A stretch of 64,000 nt of DNA from Legionellaceae bacterium UBA6148. Its GTDB lineage: Bacteria > Pseudomonadota > Gammaproteobacteria > Legionellales > Legionellaceae. The translations under genes were made by a program, and so were the position numbers. Shown piece by piece: positions 27,207-35,572 of the stretch (position 1 is its first letter; every line of letters starts with the position of its first letter). Where the stretch lies: the NCBI GenBank assembly GCA_002423125.1, contig DIUW01000019.1, positions 1 to 64,000 of the forward strand, read 5' to 3'. Under the pieces are notes generated by a model, which searched no databases, was not told the DNA's origin, and saw only the letters and a program-made list of their open reading frames with translations.

Positions 27207-27443
27207 TTGGAGTCTGGACAAGAATACATGCAAAAAGACGCATGCATTCTTGTCCAAATAACGTTAGCCCTTCAATACATCACACCACCTTCTATCCTAT
27301 CAAGATAACTTAAGAATTAATTAGAGTTTTGAGATAATCATCTAGAAAACTCAAACCCCTAATTAATTAGGAGCTCATTTATTTGGACAACGCTGCATGC
27401 GTCTTTTTGCATGCAGCGTTGTCCAGACTCCAATCATGAGCAA
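27197..27443. repeat. 247-bp element bounded by 25-bp inverted repeats, with internal hairpins
   Basis: Outer arms 27197-27221 and 27419-27443 are reverse complements with one mismatch (core TTGGAGTCTGGACAA). Each arm continues into its own hairpin: left TGGACAAGAATACATGC...GCATGCATTCTTGTCCA, right TTGGACAACGCTGC...GCAGCGTTGTCCAG. The centre has another AT-rich palindrome (AATTAATTAG...CTAATTAATT). The arms include the last codons of both convergent genes. A short 58-bp relative is at 50141-50198. It may also terminate both genes. Confidence 0.7.
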
Positions 27444-28570
27444 CTCGTGAAGTATAGTTTGCTGGTTGCTCCAGGATAATAGGGCACTACTACTTCAGGG
27501 AGCTCAATGGGGTGTTTTTTTTCTAAAATAGTTTGTTCACTCGTTGTGATTGGCTTCTCTATCGTTGCTTTTATTTGGGAGTGGTCAACGAATGTTAATT
27601 CTGGGTTGAACCGTTTTAATAGGTTAAGCCCAGTTGTGTAATGGTGTTGTTCAGCAAACCTTTGTTGAAAACGTGGTTGAGATCGCTTCAATAGGCTGAA
27701 CTGAGATGGTGGTATTGATTCAAAATGAAACTGAAATAGCTCCTCAGTTACGGTCGTCACTTTTACTTGAGGGACTTGCTCTTGTTGCCGCCTGAATAGC
27801 ATAATAAATTTTATCAGCTGCGATGCAATATAATAAACACTGTTTAATTGCTGGAACATTAAACTTGTTGCGTCATTATTTTCTTCTTCTGGAATCTGAA
27901 TAAATGGATCAAACGATTGTAACTCTACAAACGGAGCGGCACAGTAATTTTTAGCCTGATGATAACAAATCGACTCTGGATTGGCGTCAAGGAGTAGTGT
28001 ACTGTTCGCATCCTTTTTGCTTACAATCTTGTAGATATTCTTTTGATAATATGTGGGGGGTGTTTCGATCCCATAGAGTGTTTGAATCAGCAATAAGTGT
28101 TCTTTGGGTACTTGCTCACAATCATTGTAACCGTATATTGGGGTGTCATATATCACTTGTTCACAGCGATCTTTCCCAATTGCCATGGTCAATATTTCCG
28201 CAAATAATGCGCGCGCGTCTTCCCGTGAGCTATGGTTAAAAACAGATAGATTAATCGATGGGGCTATTTCGGGAGAATATAGCAGCTGAAGTAACTCAAT
28301 TGCTCCTGGAAGTACGCATCGAGGGACAGGACGAGGTGATTTGGTAAAAAAAAGGGATGACTTTCTAAGGAAGTACAATAACGTTTTTGAGTTGTCGTCT
28401 TTTTCTTCATGAAATGGATGGGCAAAAAATACGCCATCCAGGCTGAGAATAATATTTAATTTTTTAGGCTGGGGCAATGCCTTTTTTATACCAGGTGCAC
28501 TATGATTTCGCCTAAAGGATAATAAATGATATCGTGATGATGAGGGATAGGGAGGGCGGGGCGTCGGCAT
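27434..28570 (-). CDS. HAD/FCP1-like fold protein, effector candidate
   Basis: A 378-residue soluble protein without a signal peptide. Residues ~38-50 (LNIILSLDGVFFAHP) resemble HAD motif I, but the second Asp of DxD is replaced (L-D-G-V). Later INLSVFNHSSREDA (~120) fits motif II, and TLLLDANPESICYHQAKNYCAAPFV (~210) fits the motif III/IV region of FCP1/NIF-like phosphatases. The C-terminal third is polar with proline-rich stretches. HAD-like phosphatases of this type occur among Legionella effectors. Loss of a motif I acid suggests either an altered or inactive enzyme. Function is not established. Confidence 0.55.
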   Translation of the reverse strand: MPTPRPPYPSSSRYHLLSFRRNHSAPGIKKALPQPKKLNIILSLDGVFFAHPFHEEKDDNSKTLLYFLRKSSLFFTKSPRPVPRCVLPGAIELLQLLYSPEIAPSINLSVFNHSSREDARALFAEILTMAIGKDRCEQVIYDTPIYGYNDCEQVPKEHLLLIQTLYGIETPPTYYQKNIYKIVSKKDANSTLLLDANPESICYHQAKNYCAAPFVELQSFDPFIQIPEEENNDATSLMFQQLNSVYYIASQLIKFIMLFRRQQEQVPQVKVTTVTEELFQFHFESIPPSQFSLLKRSQPRFQQRFAEQHHYTTGLNLLKRFNPELTFVDHSQIKATIEKPITTSEQTILEKKHPIELPEVVVPYYPGATSKLYFTSCS

Positions 28571-28632
28571 AAGTATAAATCTCCAATGGGTATATGAACC
28601 TGGAAAAAGCAGTTGAAGGCGACTACGATGGC

Positions 28633-28995
28633 CTATTTTATCTCCAGTTTGTCAAACGTATTCTCTACTTGAAAAAATTCTTCTTCAGTTCTTGTTGTTA
28701 GTTGCGATTTAAAGAAAGTATTTATATATCCATGTTGCGATTGCTTGTGGACAATAAGTGCTGGTATTACGGTAATCAACGCTAAAATTCCAGCGCACCA
28801 TTTTATTATCCAATGCATGCTATGCCATCCACGATGTTTTTGAAATTCTTTTTTAGCCGCATCAATGTTTTGTTTGCATCTTGACTGAAATTCAACAATA
28901 GATTTTTCTGAAAGACTTGGTTGCTCAAAAAAGGTTTTTATATCATTGCTGAGCGTTGTATGCAATTGTTTCGCGACTGCTTCAGCAGTTCTCAA
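28633..28995 (-). CDS. Truncated C-terminal domain of a Legionellales membrane effector-like protein
   Basis: 120 residues from a TTG codon; the frame stays open upstream to a stop near 29041 (reading HPRVGGDPCVKIISSI...), without an ATG. The pattern FQSRCKQNIDAAKKEFQKHRGW, then one or two hydrophobic helices (residues ~63-84), then a tail FFKSQLTTRTEEEF matches a C-terminal module that recurs in many large Legionella and Coxiella proteins. The missing start and missing N-terminal domain suggest a fragment of a larger effector gene, cut at an inverted-repeat element (29036-29189). It could still be a short expressed protein. Confidence 0.45.
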   Translation of the reverse strand: MRTAEAVAKQLHTTLSNDIKTFFEQPSLSEKSIVEFQSRCKQNIDAAKKEFQKHRGWHSMHWIIKWCAGILALITVIPALIVHKQSQHGYINTFFKSQLTTRTEEEFFQVENTFDKLEIK

Positions 28996-29035
28996 TATGG
29001 AGCTTATAATTTTTACACAAGGATCGCCTCCAACC

Positions 29036-29189
29036 CTAGGGTGTCAAAAAATAGCGGTTTTTAGCCAAAATCATTACCCGGAAAATGGACCTATATTTTC
29101 CGCCGTAATCCTTGATGGATATGGACTGTAGTGAGATATATGAGGTCCAAAAAGTGGGTAAATGTTCCTTAGTGATTTTGACACCCTAG
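29036..29189. repeat. 154-bp segment bounded by perfect 14-bp inverted repeats
   Basis: CTAGGGTGTCAAAA at 29036-29049 and its exact complement TTTTGACACCCTAG at 29176-29189. The left arm coincides with the point where the effector-tail frame breaks off, consistent with an insertion. No ORF is inside. Confidence 0.5.
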
Positions 29190-29340
29190 ATCAGAAATGC
29201 TCGCCAAGTCGCGCTAAATTCCGGGACGACAATCATTGGGAAACGTATTTAGAAGACACTCGGCCGCATCGACCCTAAAAAATACAGTGTAACATCATTC
29301 TTTATTTGCACGAAGAAGACAAACCCCATTCAACTGAATT

Positions 29341-29569
29341 CATGGTAAATTTGTTCTAACGCTATAGCCATGATAGCACAAGGTCTAATCACATATTTAT
29401 CAATCAGAATACCTCATAAATTTGTTCATTTTTGGCTCTAGTCCGTTCACTCGGTACGATATGAATACCAATTGCATGGTAATTCACGAGCAACCTTTGG
29501 AAGCTACCCGGAAATGAGTGGCTAAGTCTTGTTCTATAAGGGCTATAGCGTTAGAACAAATTTACCGTG
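29341..29569. repeat. 229-bp MITE-like element with 29-bp terminal inverted repeats
   Basis: Arms at 29341-29369 and 29541-29569 (CATGGTAAATTTGTTCTAAC and complement) match at 28 of 29 positions. No ORF lies between them. Size, arms and absence of coding make it a candidate non-autonomous mobile element. With 29036-29189 it fills most of the ~650-base gene-free gap before the trp leader; the rest holds nothing I recognise. Confidence 0.6.
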
Positions 29570-29646
29570 GCATGTATCATTTCTTCATTGATCCTGGGGT
29601 GGAAATCAGGTATTCTGGGAGCTTATATTCTAAGTAAAGTTGAAAA

Positions 29647-29694
29647 ATGTCTTTCTTTTCTGCAATTAACAGGATGAACAATTGGCGTTGGTGA
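29647..29694 (+). CDS. trpL: Candidate trp operon leader peptide (15 residues, two Trp codons)
   Basis: ATG at 29647 opens MSFFSAINRMNNWRW followed by TGA (29692-29694). Two tryptophan codons separated by a single arginine codon fall at its end, 245 bases before trpD. Tryptophan codons are rare, so W-x-W at this place is the usual mark of a transcription-attenuation leader. Only a weak ribosome-binding sequence (TAAAG) is visible. A second small frame, 29744-29854 (36 codons, GGAGA ten bases upstream), lies between it and trpD. Confidence 0.5.
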   Translation: MSFFSAINRMNNWRW

Positions 29695-29720
29695 TTAAAA
29701 TCGCTTGCGTTTTTTGTTTT
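29686..29720 (+). terminator. Candidate trp attenuator overlapping the Trp codons
   Basis: Arms 29686-29695 and 29700-29709 pair over ten positions with one mismatch and some G-U pairs, enclosing a 4-base loop, followed by six T, a G and five more T. The left arm contains the second Trp codon and the leader stop. A ribosome stalled on the Trp codons would cover the left arm and prevent termination. This is more compact than the E. coli 1:2/2:3/3:4 arrangement. Inferred only. Confidence 0.45.
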
Positions 29721-29938
29721 TGTTAACTTGGAGAAATAGCGTCATGAACCATTACCGCCCCATTTTTTTTTCTAATCTGGTTTTAACCAAATCCACACGG
29801 CTTTGTCTTATTTGCATGGTTGTTGCTTCGTGGCCATTCGGCCATTATTCTTGAATTGATTAAATCGTCCCTCCTTCGCTTCGGTTTTGAAAGAAAACGA
29901 GAGCGAGCAGTTACAATAAAACATATAAAGGTACTATT

Positions 29939-30955
29939 ATGAAATCGATTATGCGTCAATTAATGGCCCGTGAATCATTATCTGAGGCGCAATGTTACGC
30001 GCTATTCTCAGAATTCCATAAAGTGAATGAAATTCAACAAGCGGCTATTTTGACCTTGTTGGCAGTAAAAGGGGTTTCTTTTGATGAAATAATGGGGGCA
30101 CGAGCATTCCTGCTTGAGCAATCGCTCATTGAGCCTTCTGCCTTAATGGCATGTCCAGCCGATATTGTTGATTTGGTGGGAACTGGGGGAGACGGCCTAG
30201 GGACGTTTAATATTTCCACCGCGGCAAGCCTGGTCGTGGCAAGCTGCGGAGTTTATGTTGCAAAGAATGGCGGAGGGCGTGTGACGAGTCTTTCGGGCAG
30301 TTCGGATCTGATGACCGCATTAGATGTGCCGCTTTATCTGACTTCTTCAAAAATCGTCCAATCGCTTCGCCAGCATCACTATGCGTATATTCGCGGCCCT
30401 TATTTTAATAAAGCACTGATTGCATTTGGCCCCATTCGGCAGCAGTTAGGGTTTCCAACGATTTTTAATGTATTGGGGCCACTGCTGAATCCTTTGCGCG
30501 CTAAACGACAGGTGATTGGAGTCTATCGACGTGAGTTAGTGCCGATTATTGCTCAGCTGTTGAAAGAAACGGGATCAATACATGCGTTGGTTGTGCATGC
30601 AGAAGAAGGATTAGATGAACTCAGTGTGAGCGGTCCGAGTTATGTCGCTGAAGTTCATTCGACGGGGATTAAAGAATATCACATCGATCCCCAGTCGCTT
30701 GGTTTTCCACCATCGGCACTTCAAGAGATCCTGGGCGATACTCCTGAAGCAAATGCAGAAATGATTCAAGCTATTTTTTCTGGACAAATCGAGGGTGCAA
30801 AAAAGGATATCGTTGTGTTGAATGCAGCGGCTGGACTGCTCGTTGCGGATAAGGTTACGACGTTTGTTGAAGGCATTGAGATGGCACGTGAGGCGATTCG
30901 TTCTGGCCGGACACTGCATTTATTGAATGAGTTACAACAAGGGGAAAAGGAATGA
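29939..30955 (+). CDS. trpD: Anthranilate phosphoribosyltransferase TrpD
   Basis: TrpD joins anthranilate and PRPP to form phosphoribosylanthranilate, the second step of tryptophan synthesis. 338 residues with the PRPP-binding GTGGDGLGTFNISTAA motif near residue 80, KNGGGRVTSLSGSSD and FGPIRQQLGFPTIFNVLGPLLNP. First gene of trpD-trpC-trpF-trpB-trpA, all overlapping or touching. trpE and trpG are not in this window. Its stop overlaps the trpC start (ATGA). Confidence 0.96.
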   Translation: MKSIMRQLMARESLSEAQCYALFSEFHKVNEIQQAAILTLLAVKGVSFDEIMGARAFLLEQSLIEPSALMACPADIVDLVGTGGDGLGTFNISTAASLVVASCGVYVAKNGGGRVTSLSGSSDLMTALDVPLYLTSSKIVQSLRQHHYAYIRGPYFNKALIAFGPIRQQLGFPTIFNVLGPLLNPLRAKRQVIGVYRRELVPIIAQLLKETGSIHALVVHAEEGLDELSVSGPSYVAEVHSTGIKEYHIDPQSLGFPPSALQEILGDTPEANAEMIQAIFSGQIEGAKKDIVVLNAAAGLLVADKVTTFVEGIEMAREAIRSGRTLHLLNELQQGEKE

Positions 30956-31728
30956 GTCATTTTTTAGACAAAATTCGATCGCATGTTTTAACGCGGGTAG
31001 AGCGCATAAAAATTGAAGAGGAGGTGGTCGTCAATTCATTGGATTTTTGTACTATATTCCGGAACCAAAAATCGCCGGTGATCATTTCAGAAGTTAAATT
31101 TGCCAGTCCTTCCCGTGGCGTGATTTATCACGGAGATTTAAACCATGTACAAATTGCCGAGCAATACATGGCAAACGAAGCGAGTGCATTATCCGTTCTC
31201 ACTGAGCCTGATTATTTCAAAGGTGATATTCATTTTATTCGTGATATACGTGAAGCACTTCCGACCAGCCCCCTTTTGTTGAAAGACTTTGTGCTTGCGC
31301 CGGTTCAAATTCAGCAAGCGCGAGTGTGTGGCGCGAATGCCGTGTTGTTAATTGTTGGTTTTATGGAGCAGTCATTACTCACTGATTTGTATGCGTTTGC
31401 CGTTTCGCTCGGTTTAACGCCATTAGTGGAAGTGCATGATGATGACGAGTTGGAGAGAGCGCTCATGCTTCACCCTAAAATCATTGGGGTTAATAACCGT
31501 AATCTTAAGACCTTGTCGATTGATTTAGAAACATCTCGCAGATTAATCCAACAGATTCCAGATGATGTGTTTGCGGTCTGCGAAAGTGGGATTACTACGG
31601 CGGCTGAAATAGACGCGATGATGGCGATTGGCTTCGATGGCTTTTTAATTGGATCGCATATGATGCAAACCAATTATCCTGGAGAGGCATTAGGGGAATT
31701 ATTAAAAGGTTCTTATCATGCGAGCTAA
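30952..31728 (+). CDS. trpC: Indole-3-glycerol phosphate synthase TrpC
   Basis: TrpC closes the indole ring from CdRP. 258 residues, a TIM barrel with VIISEVKFASPSRG (catalytic Lys), LLLKDFVLAPVQI, LVEVHDDDEL, IGVNNRNLKTLSIDL, CESGI and DGFLIGSHMM. It is separate from TrpF, unlike the E. coli TrpCF fusion. It overlaps trpD by four bases and trpF by eleven. Confidence 0.96.
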   Translation: MSHFLDKIRSHVLTRVERIKIEEEVVVNSLDFCTIFRNQKSPVIISEVKFASPSRGVIYHGDLNHVQIAEQYMANEASALSVLTEPDYFKGDIHFIRDIREALPTSPLLLKDFVLAPVQIQQARVCGANAVLLIVGFMEQSLLTDLYAFAVSLGLTPLVEVHDDDELERALMLHPKIIGVNNRNLKTLSIDLETSRRLIQQIPDDVFAVCESGITTAAEIDAMMAIGFDGFLIGSHMMQTNYPGEALGELLKGSYHAS

Positions 31729-32332
31729 AATTTGCGGAATGACTCAGTTGGTTGATGCTGAAAGGGCTGTTTTACATGGCGCCTGGGCGTTGGGATTTAA
31801 TTTTTATCCGAAATCTCCGCGATTTATTGATCCAAATGCAGCGAAAGATATTATTCGACAATTGCCCGCGAGTGTTTTAAAAGTGGGGATCGTCATTGGT
31901 ATTCCCAGTATAAAACTAACCGAATTGATGACCAGCACAGGAGTTGACTTACTTCAAGTCTATGAGGAAATGGATGTGCCGCTGTCGCTTAAGAAGCGCA
32001 TGATTTTAGCCATTCAGGCCTCGACAGAAGAAGAATTACCAACACATGATGTGCTGAACGAGTACGGGTATTTGTTGTTCGATTCGCCTAAGTTAGCCGA
32101 TGGCTTAATGGGTGGTACCGGGCGCTTAAGTCATTGGGGTCTTGCTAGCCAACTTGCAAAACAGTATCGGTTGATATTGGCAGGCGGCTTAACTCCAGAG
32201 AATATTCAGGATGCGATGAAAACCGTGAGGCCTTATGCCGTTGATGTTGCCAGTGGCGTACAACGCTCTCCCGGTAGAGTCGATCCCGTATTATTAACTC
32301 ATTTTTTAAAGCAGGTGAACGATGAACAATAA
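31718..32332 (+). CDS. trpF: Phosphoribosylanthranilate isomerase TrpF
   Basis: TrpF isomerises phosphoribosylanthranilate to CdRP. 204 residues, TIM barrel, starting RAKICGMTQLVDA (catalytic Cys), with WALGFNFYPKSPRFI, then LAGGLTPENIQDAM and AVDVASGVQRSPG, the usual C-terminal phosphate-binding blocks. It overlaps trpC and trpB (eleven bases each). Confidence 0.95.
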   Translation: MRAKICGMTQLVDAERAVLHGAWALGFNFYPKSPRFIDPNAAKDIIRQLPASVLKVGIVIGIPSIKLTELMTSTGVDLLQVYEEMDVPLSLKKRMILAIQASTEEELPTHDVLNEYGYLLFDSPKLADGLMGGTGRLSHWGLASQLAKQYRLILAGGLTPENIQDAMKTVRPYAVDVASGVQRSPGRVDPVLLTHFLKQVNDEQ

Positions 32333-33509
32333 AAAAGGGTATTACGGCAAGTTTGGTGGTTGTTTCGCTCCAGAAACGTTAATCGAGCCCCTTGCCGCAT
32401 TAGAGAAGGCGTATGAGCAGTATAAAATACTGCCCTCCTTTCAATCACGACTGCAAGATTATTTGCAGCATTACGTCGGTCGACCAACGCCACTGTATTT
32501 TGCTGAACGCTTAACGGCGCATTTGGGAGGCGCACGGATATATCTTAAGCGTGAAGACCTAACTCATACGGGGGCTCACAAGATTAATAATACAATGGGA
32601 CAGGGATTGTTGGCTCAGTGTATGGGGAAAACACGTTTAATTGCCGAAACGGGAGCAGGGCAACACGGCGTTGCTACGGCGACAGTTGCCAGTTTATTGG
32701 GGTTATCGTGTGTTGTGTATATGGGAGCCGTGGACATGGAGCGCCAGCATTTGAATGTTGTGCGGATGCGCGTGTTAGGTGCGGAGGTTCGAGCGGTGAC
32801 ATCCGGTAGTCAAACGTTAAAAGATGCGACGTCTGAAGCCATGCGTGATTGGGTCAGTCATATCAATGATACATACTATGTATTGGGATCAGCGCTAGGT
32901 CCGCATCCCTATCCTATGATGGTGCGGGATTTTCAGCGTGTGATTGGTGTCGAGGCGAAGGTGCAAATAATGGATGCCATTGGACGTTTACCGAATGAAT
33001 TGGTGGCGTGTGTTGGAGGCGGAAGTAACGCGATCGGGTTATTTCATCCATTCTTAGATGATTTGAGTGTTAAAATGACGGGTGTTGAAGCAGGGGGCGC
33101 GGGGCTTGCGTTAGGTCAGCATGCCGCACGATTTGCGGGTGGCCGAGAAGGCGTTCTTCAAGGAACCAAGAGCTACTTATTGCAAGATGAGTTTGGCCAA
33201 GTTGCACCGACGCATAGTATTTCAGCCGGTCTTGATTATCCCAGTGTAGGACCTGAGCATGCCTATTTACATGATACGGGTCGAGCTCAATACACGCACG
33301 CCTCCGACGCTGAAGCGATAGATGCTGCATTTTTACTAGCGAAATTAGAAGGGATTATTCCGGCACTAGAGAGCGCTCATGCGATTGCCTACGCGATTCG
33401 AACAGCAGGTCGTTTATCACAAGATGATGTGATGTTAGTAGGGTTATCGGGTCGAGGGGATAAAGACGTTGAGACGCTCAGTCATTATTTAGGAGATGCT
33501 CATGCTTAA
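32322..33509 (+). CDS. trpB: Tryptophan synthase beta subunit TrpB
   Basis: TrpB condenses indole and serine with pyridoxal phosphate. 395 residues with YGKFGGCFAPETL at the N-terminus, the PLP lysine in THTGAHKINNTMGQ, AETGAGQHGVATAT, and the phosphate-binding CVGGGSNAIG. It forms the alpha2-beta2 complex with TrpA, whose gene overlaps its end by fourteen bases. Confidence 0.97.
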   Translation: MNNKKGYYGKFGGCFAPETLIEPLAALEKAYEQYKILPSFQSRLQDYLQHYVGRPTPLYFAERLTAHLGGARIYLKREDLTHTGAHKINNTMGQGLLAQCMGKTRLIAETGAGQHGVATATVASLLGLSCVVYMGAVDMERQHLNVVRMRVLGAEVRAVTSGSQTLKDATSEAMRDWVSHINDTYYVLGSALGPHPYPMMVRDFQRVIGVEAKVQIMDAIGRLPNELVACVGGGSNAIGLFHPFLDDLSVKMTGVEAGGAGLALGQHAARFAGGREGVLQGTKSYLLQDEFGQVAPTHSISAGLDYPSVGPEHAYLHDTGRAQYTHASDAEAIDAAFLLAKLEGIIPALESAHAIAYAIRTAGRLSQDDVMLVGLSGRGDKDVETLSHYLGDAHA

Positions 33510-34275
33510 GTCCGTATTTCAACCACAAAAAAAGAGTTTTATTCCTTTTATTATGGCGGGGCATCCTTCAATGGATGTGACCAAGAGCGCCATATTGGCT
33601 TTATCGGCTGCTGGAGCAGATTTGATTGAGCTTGGAGTGCCCTTTTCTGATCCTGTGGCAGATGGCCCTATTAATCAACAGGCAGCGGAAATAGCACTGG
33701 CACAAGGGGTTACTTTAAATTTGATTTTAGAGTTGGTGCGGTCTGTTCGTGATAGCGGATGTCAAACACCGATTATTTTATTCAGTTATTTAAATCCAAT
33801 TTTGGCCTTTGGTTGTGATGCGTTTGCAAGCGAAGCAAACGCCGCAGGGGTGAATGGTGTTCTAATCGTGGATTTACCGCCGGAGGAAGGTGAGGTATTT
33901 TACAATCGGCTTAAATCGGCTGGGCTTGGCGTTGTACTACTCGTGTCTCCAACGACCAACTCTTCACGGTTCGAGGTGTATCAACGTGTTGATCCTGCCT
34001 TTATTTATTATATTTCACGACTTTCTGTGACGGGTGTTCAACATGATTTATCACCGCAACTGGCGAGTGAAATGCAAGCATTACGAACGCATTTTCCCTT
34101 CCATCCCATTGTCGTTGGTTTTGGTGTGTCAACAACGGAGCAAGCACGAGTAGTTGCTGAATTTGCAGATGGGGTTGTTGTTGGAAGTTTGCTTGTGAAA
34201 ACGCTAGAAACAGAGGGCTTAGAGGCGCTGCAAGCCATTGCTCGACAGCTGGCCGGGGTGGTGCATTCGGTGTGA
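33496..34275 (+). CDS. trpA: Tryptophan synthase alpha subunit TrpA
   Basis: TrpA cleaves indole-3-glycerol phosphate to indole and glyceraldehyde-3-phosphate, passing indole to TrpB. 259 residues, TIM barrel with FIPFIMAGHPSMD, the catalytic Glu in ADLIELGVPFSDP with the second catalytic Asp in ADGP, YYISRLSVTG, and VVGFGVSTTEQA near the C-terminus. Last gene of the operon. A second ATG six bases in is a possible start. Confidence 0.96.
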   Translation: MLMLKSVFQPQKKSFIPFIMAGHPSMDVTKSAILALSAAGADLIELGVPFSDPVADGPINQQAAEIALAQGVTLNLILELVRSVRDSGCQTPIILFSYLNPILAFGCDAFASEANAAGVNGVLIVDLPPEEGEVFYNRLKSAGLGVVLLVSPTTNSSRFEVYQRVDPAFIYYISRLSVTGVQHDLSPQLASEMQALRTHFPFHPIVVGFGVSTTEQARVVAEFADGVVVGSLLVKTLETEGLEALQAIARQLAGVVHSV

Positions 34276-34374
34276 TACTCGTCAAGATATTTCTGATGCA
34301 ATCAATTTCATATTGCGTTAATAAAAAACATGTAAACTGTATTAATTTTAGGTGAATGAGGTTTTAGGGTTGAG

Positions 34375-35544
34375 ATGCTTGAATCAATACAGTTGAGTGA
34401 TAAAACGCGCGGATTGATTGCCAAAATAGGGCCGAAAATGCTCCCTGGTTTCAGTGATAACCAGGATAGCATTGCGCGGCTCAACTTGATTGCTATTTTA
34501 AGCAATCTGGAAACAAAAAATCAGCCTAATTCTTTTTTATTAGAGTCTCTTGTCGCTTCTTTGCTGCATGATTTGCGTTGCGCACTGATTGATAAAAAGC
34601 AGGATCAAGTTCGCCCACCTCAAAAAAACAGCCTATTATCGAGAGCGATGTTTTGGTTTCTGGCAATAGGTGGGACTCTTTTGGCCATCTGTGAAGGATA
34701 TGATGGAATTGTTTCGTTGTTACCATTGGTGACAATTCCGGTGTGGGTTGGACAGCTTGTTTTAGGCGTGTTTGCGGCACTTTCTGTCGTATCATTTTAT
34801 GCATTTGATTTGGCTCAAGTTTCTGAAAATCTGGGCGTGACGCTTCCTGAAGTCAGTCGTCTGTTGAATGTGTTGTTCGATCAATCACAAGAAATTAACT
34901 TAATCAGGAAAAAAATAAAAAGACCCAATTCGAACTTAGAGGAATTAAATGATTACTCGAGTGTTCTTGATATGCTGTCTAAACGTCAGGTTGAATTGAA
35001 TGAGAGACAGAAAGAATTCACGGCTCACCTTGATAATCGATATTTACTTGCGGCGAAAATGGTAGCGGCTGTTGTGACTGGATTAATGTATTTTTCGGGT
35101 GGATTTTTCATTAGCCAAATTCCGTCCGTTGCGTTTTTTGCATTGCTTGGAATAACGTTAACAGCCACAGCATGGCCCGTGATTATCGCGAGTACCGTGA
35201 TTGGATTGGCTGCATTTGGAGTGTATTGGTATGTACAACGGCCCGGTGTTGATAGCTTTGTTGCGAATTTGTTTGGTTTGGATAAAAATAAAATAGAGGC
35301 CTTGGATAATCGTAAAATTGACGTATTAGGAAAAGATGAGAGTGGTTTAGAGCGGCTTAATAAAGCAAAAGTTGCTATTGATTTAACCGCTAAAGCCTTA
35401 TTGGCGAAACAAAAAGCGTCCGATTCTGCTGAGCAACGATTATCTCAAGAGCCCATAATAACGCCGTCACTTTGGCAGGTCAGTCAGGTAATAGATCCTT
35501 CGGTGACGCATCAGACCCCTCTCCCCGCAAATCAAGTCGCCTAA
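34375..35544 (+). CDS. Membrane protein of unknown function with two helix hairpins
   Basis: A 389-residue protein I do not recognise by family. Two hydrophobic hairpins are visible: residues ~92-145 (FWFLAIGGTLLAICEG; LVTIPVWVGQLVLGVFAAL) and ~225-290 (MVAAVVTGLMYFSGGFFI; FALLGITLTATAW and VIIASTVIGLAAFGVY). A charged, probably coiled-coil segment lies between them (~165-220), and a polar tail of ~95 residues follows. There is no signal peptide. The layout resembles uncharacterised Legionellales membrane proteins and some Dot/Icm substrates; this is inference. It stands alone after trpA, with hda convergent. Confidence 0.7.
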   Translation: MLESIQLSDKTRGLIAKIGPKMLPGFSDNQDSIARLNLIAILSNLETKNQPNSFLLESLVASLLHDLRCALIDKKQDQVRPPQKNSLLSRAMFWFLAIGGTLLAICEGYDGIVSLLPLVTIPVWVGQLVLGVFAALSVVSFYAFDLAQVSENLGVTLPEVSRLLNVLFDQSQEINLIRKKIKRPNSNLEELNDYSSVLDMLSKRQVELNERQKEFTAHLDNRYLLAAKMVAAVVTGLMYFSGGFFISQIPSVAFFALLGITLTATAWPVIIASTVIGLAAFGVYWYVQRPGVDSFVANLFGLDKNKIEALDNRKIDVLGKDESGLERLNKAKVAIDLTAKALLAKQKASDSAEQRLSQEPIITPSLWQVSQVIDPSVTHQTPLPANQVA

Positions 35545-35572
35545 AATAGGTTGAATCATTTCAGATCTCGCT

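Noticed and set aside
29744..29854. 36-codon frame between the trp leader and trpD
   Set aside because: It has a GGAGA upstream, but no regulatory or family pattern; mentioned with the leader but not listed as a gene.
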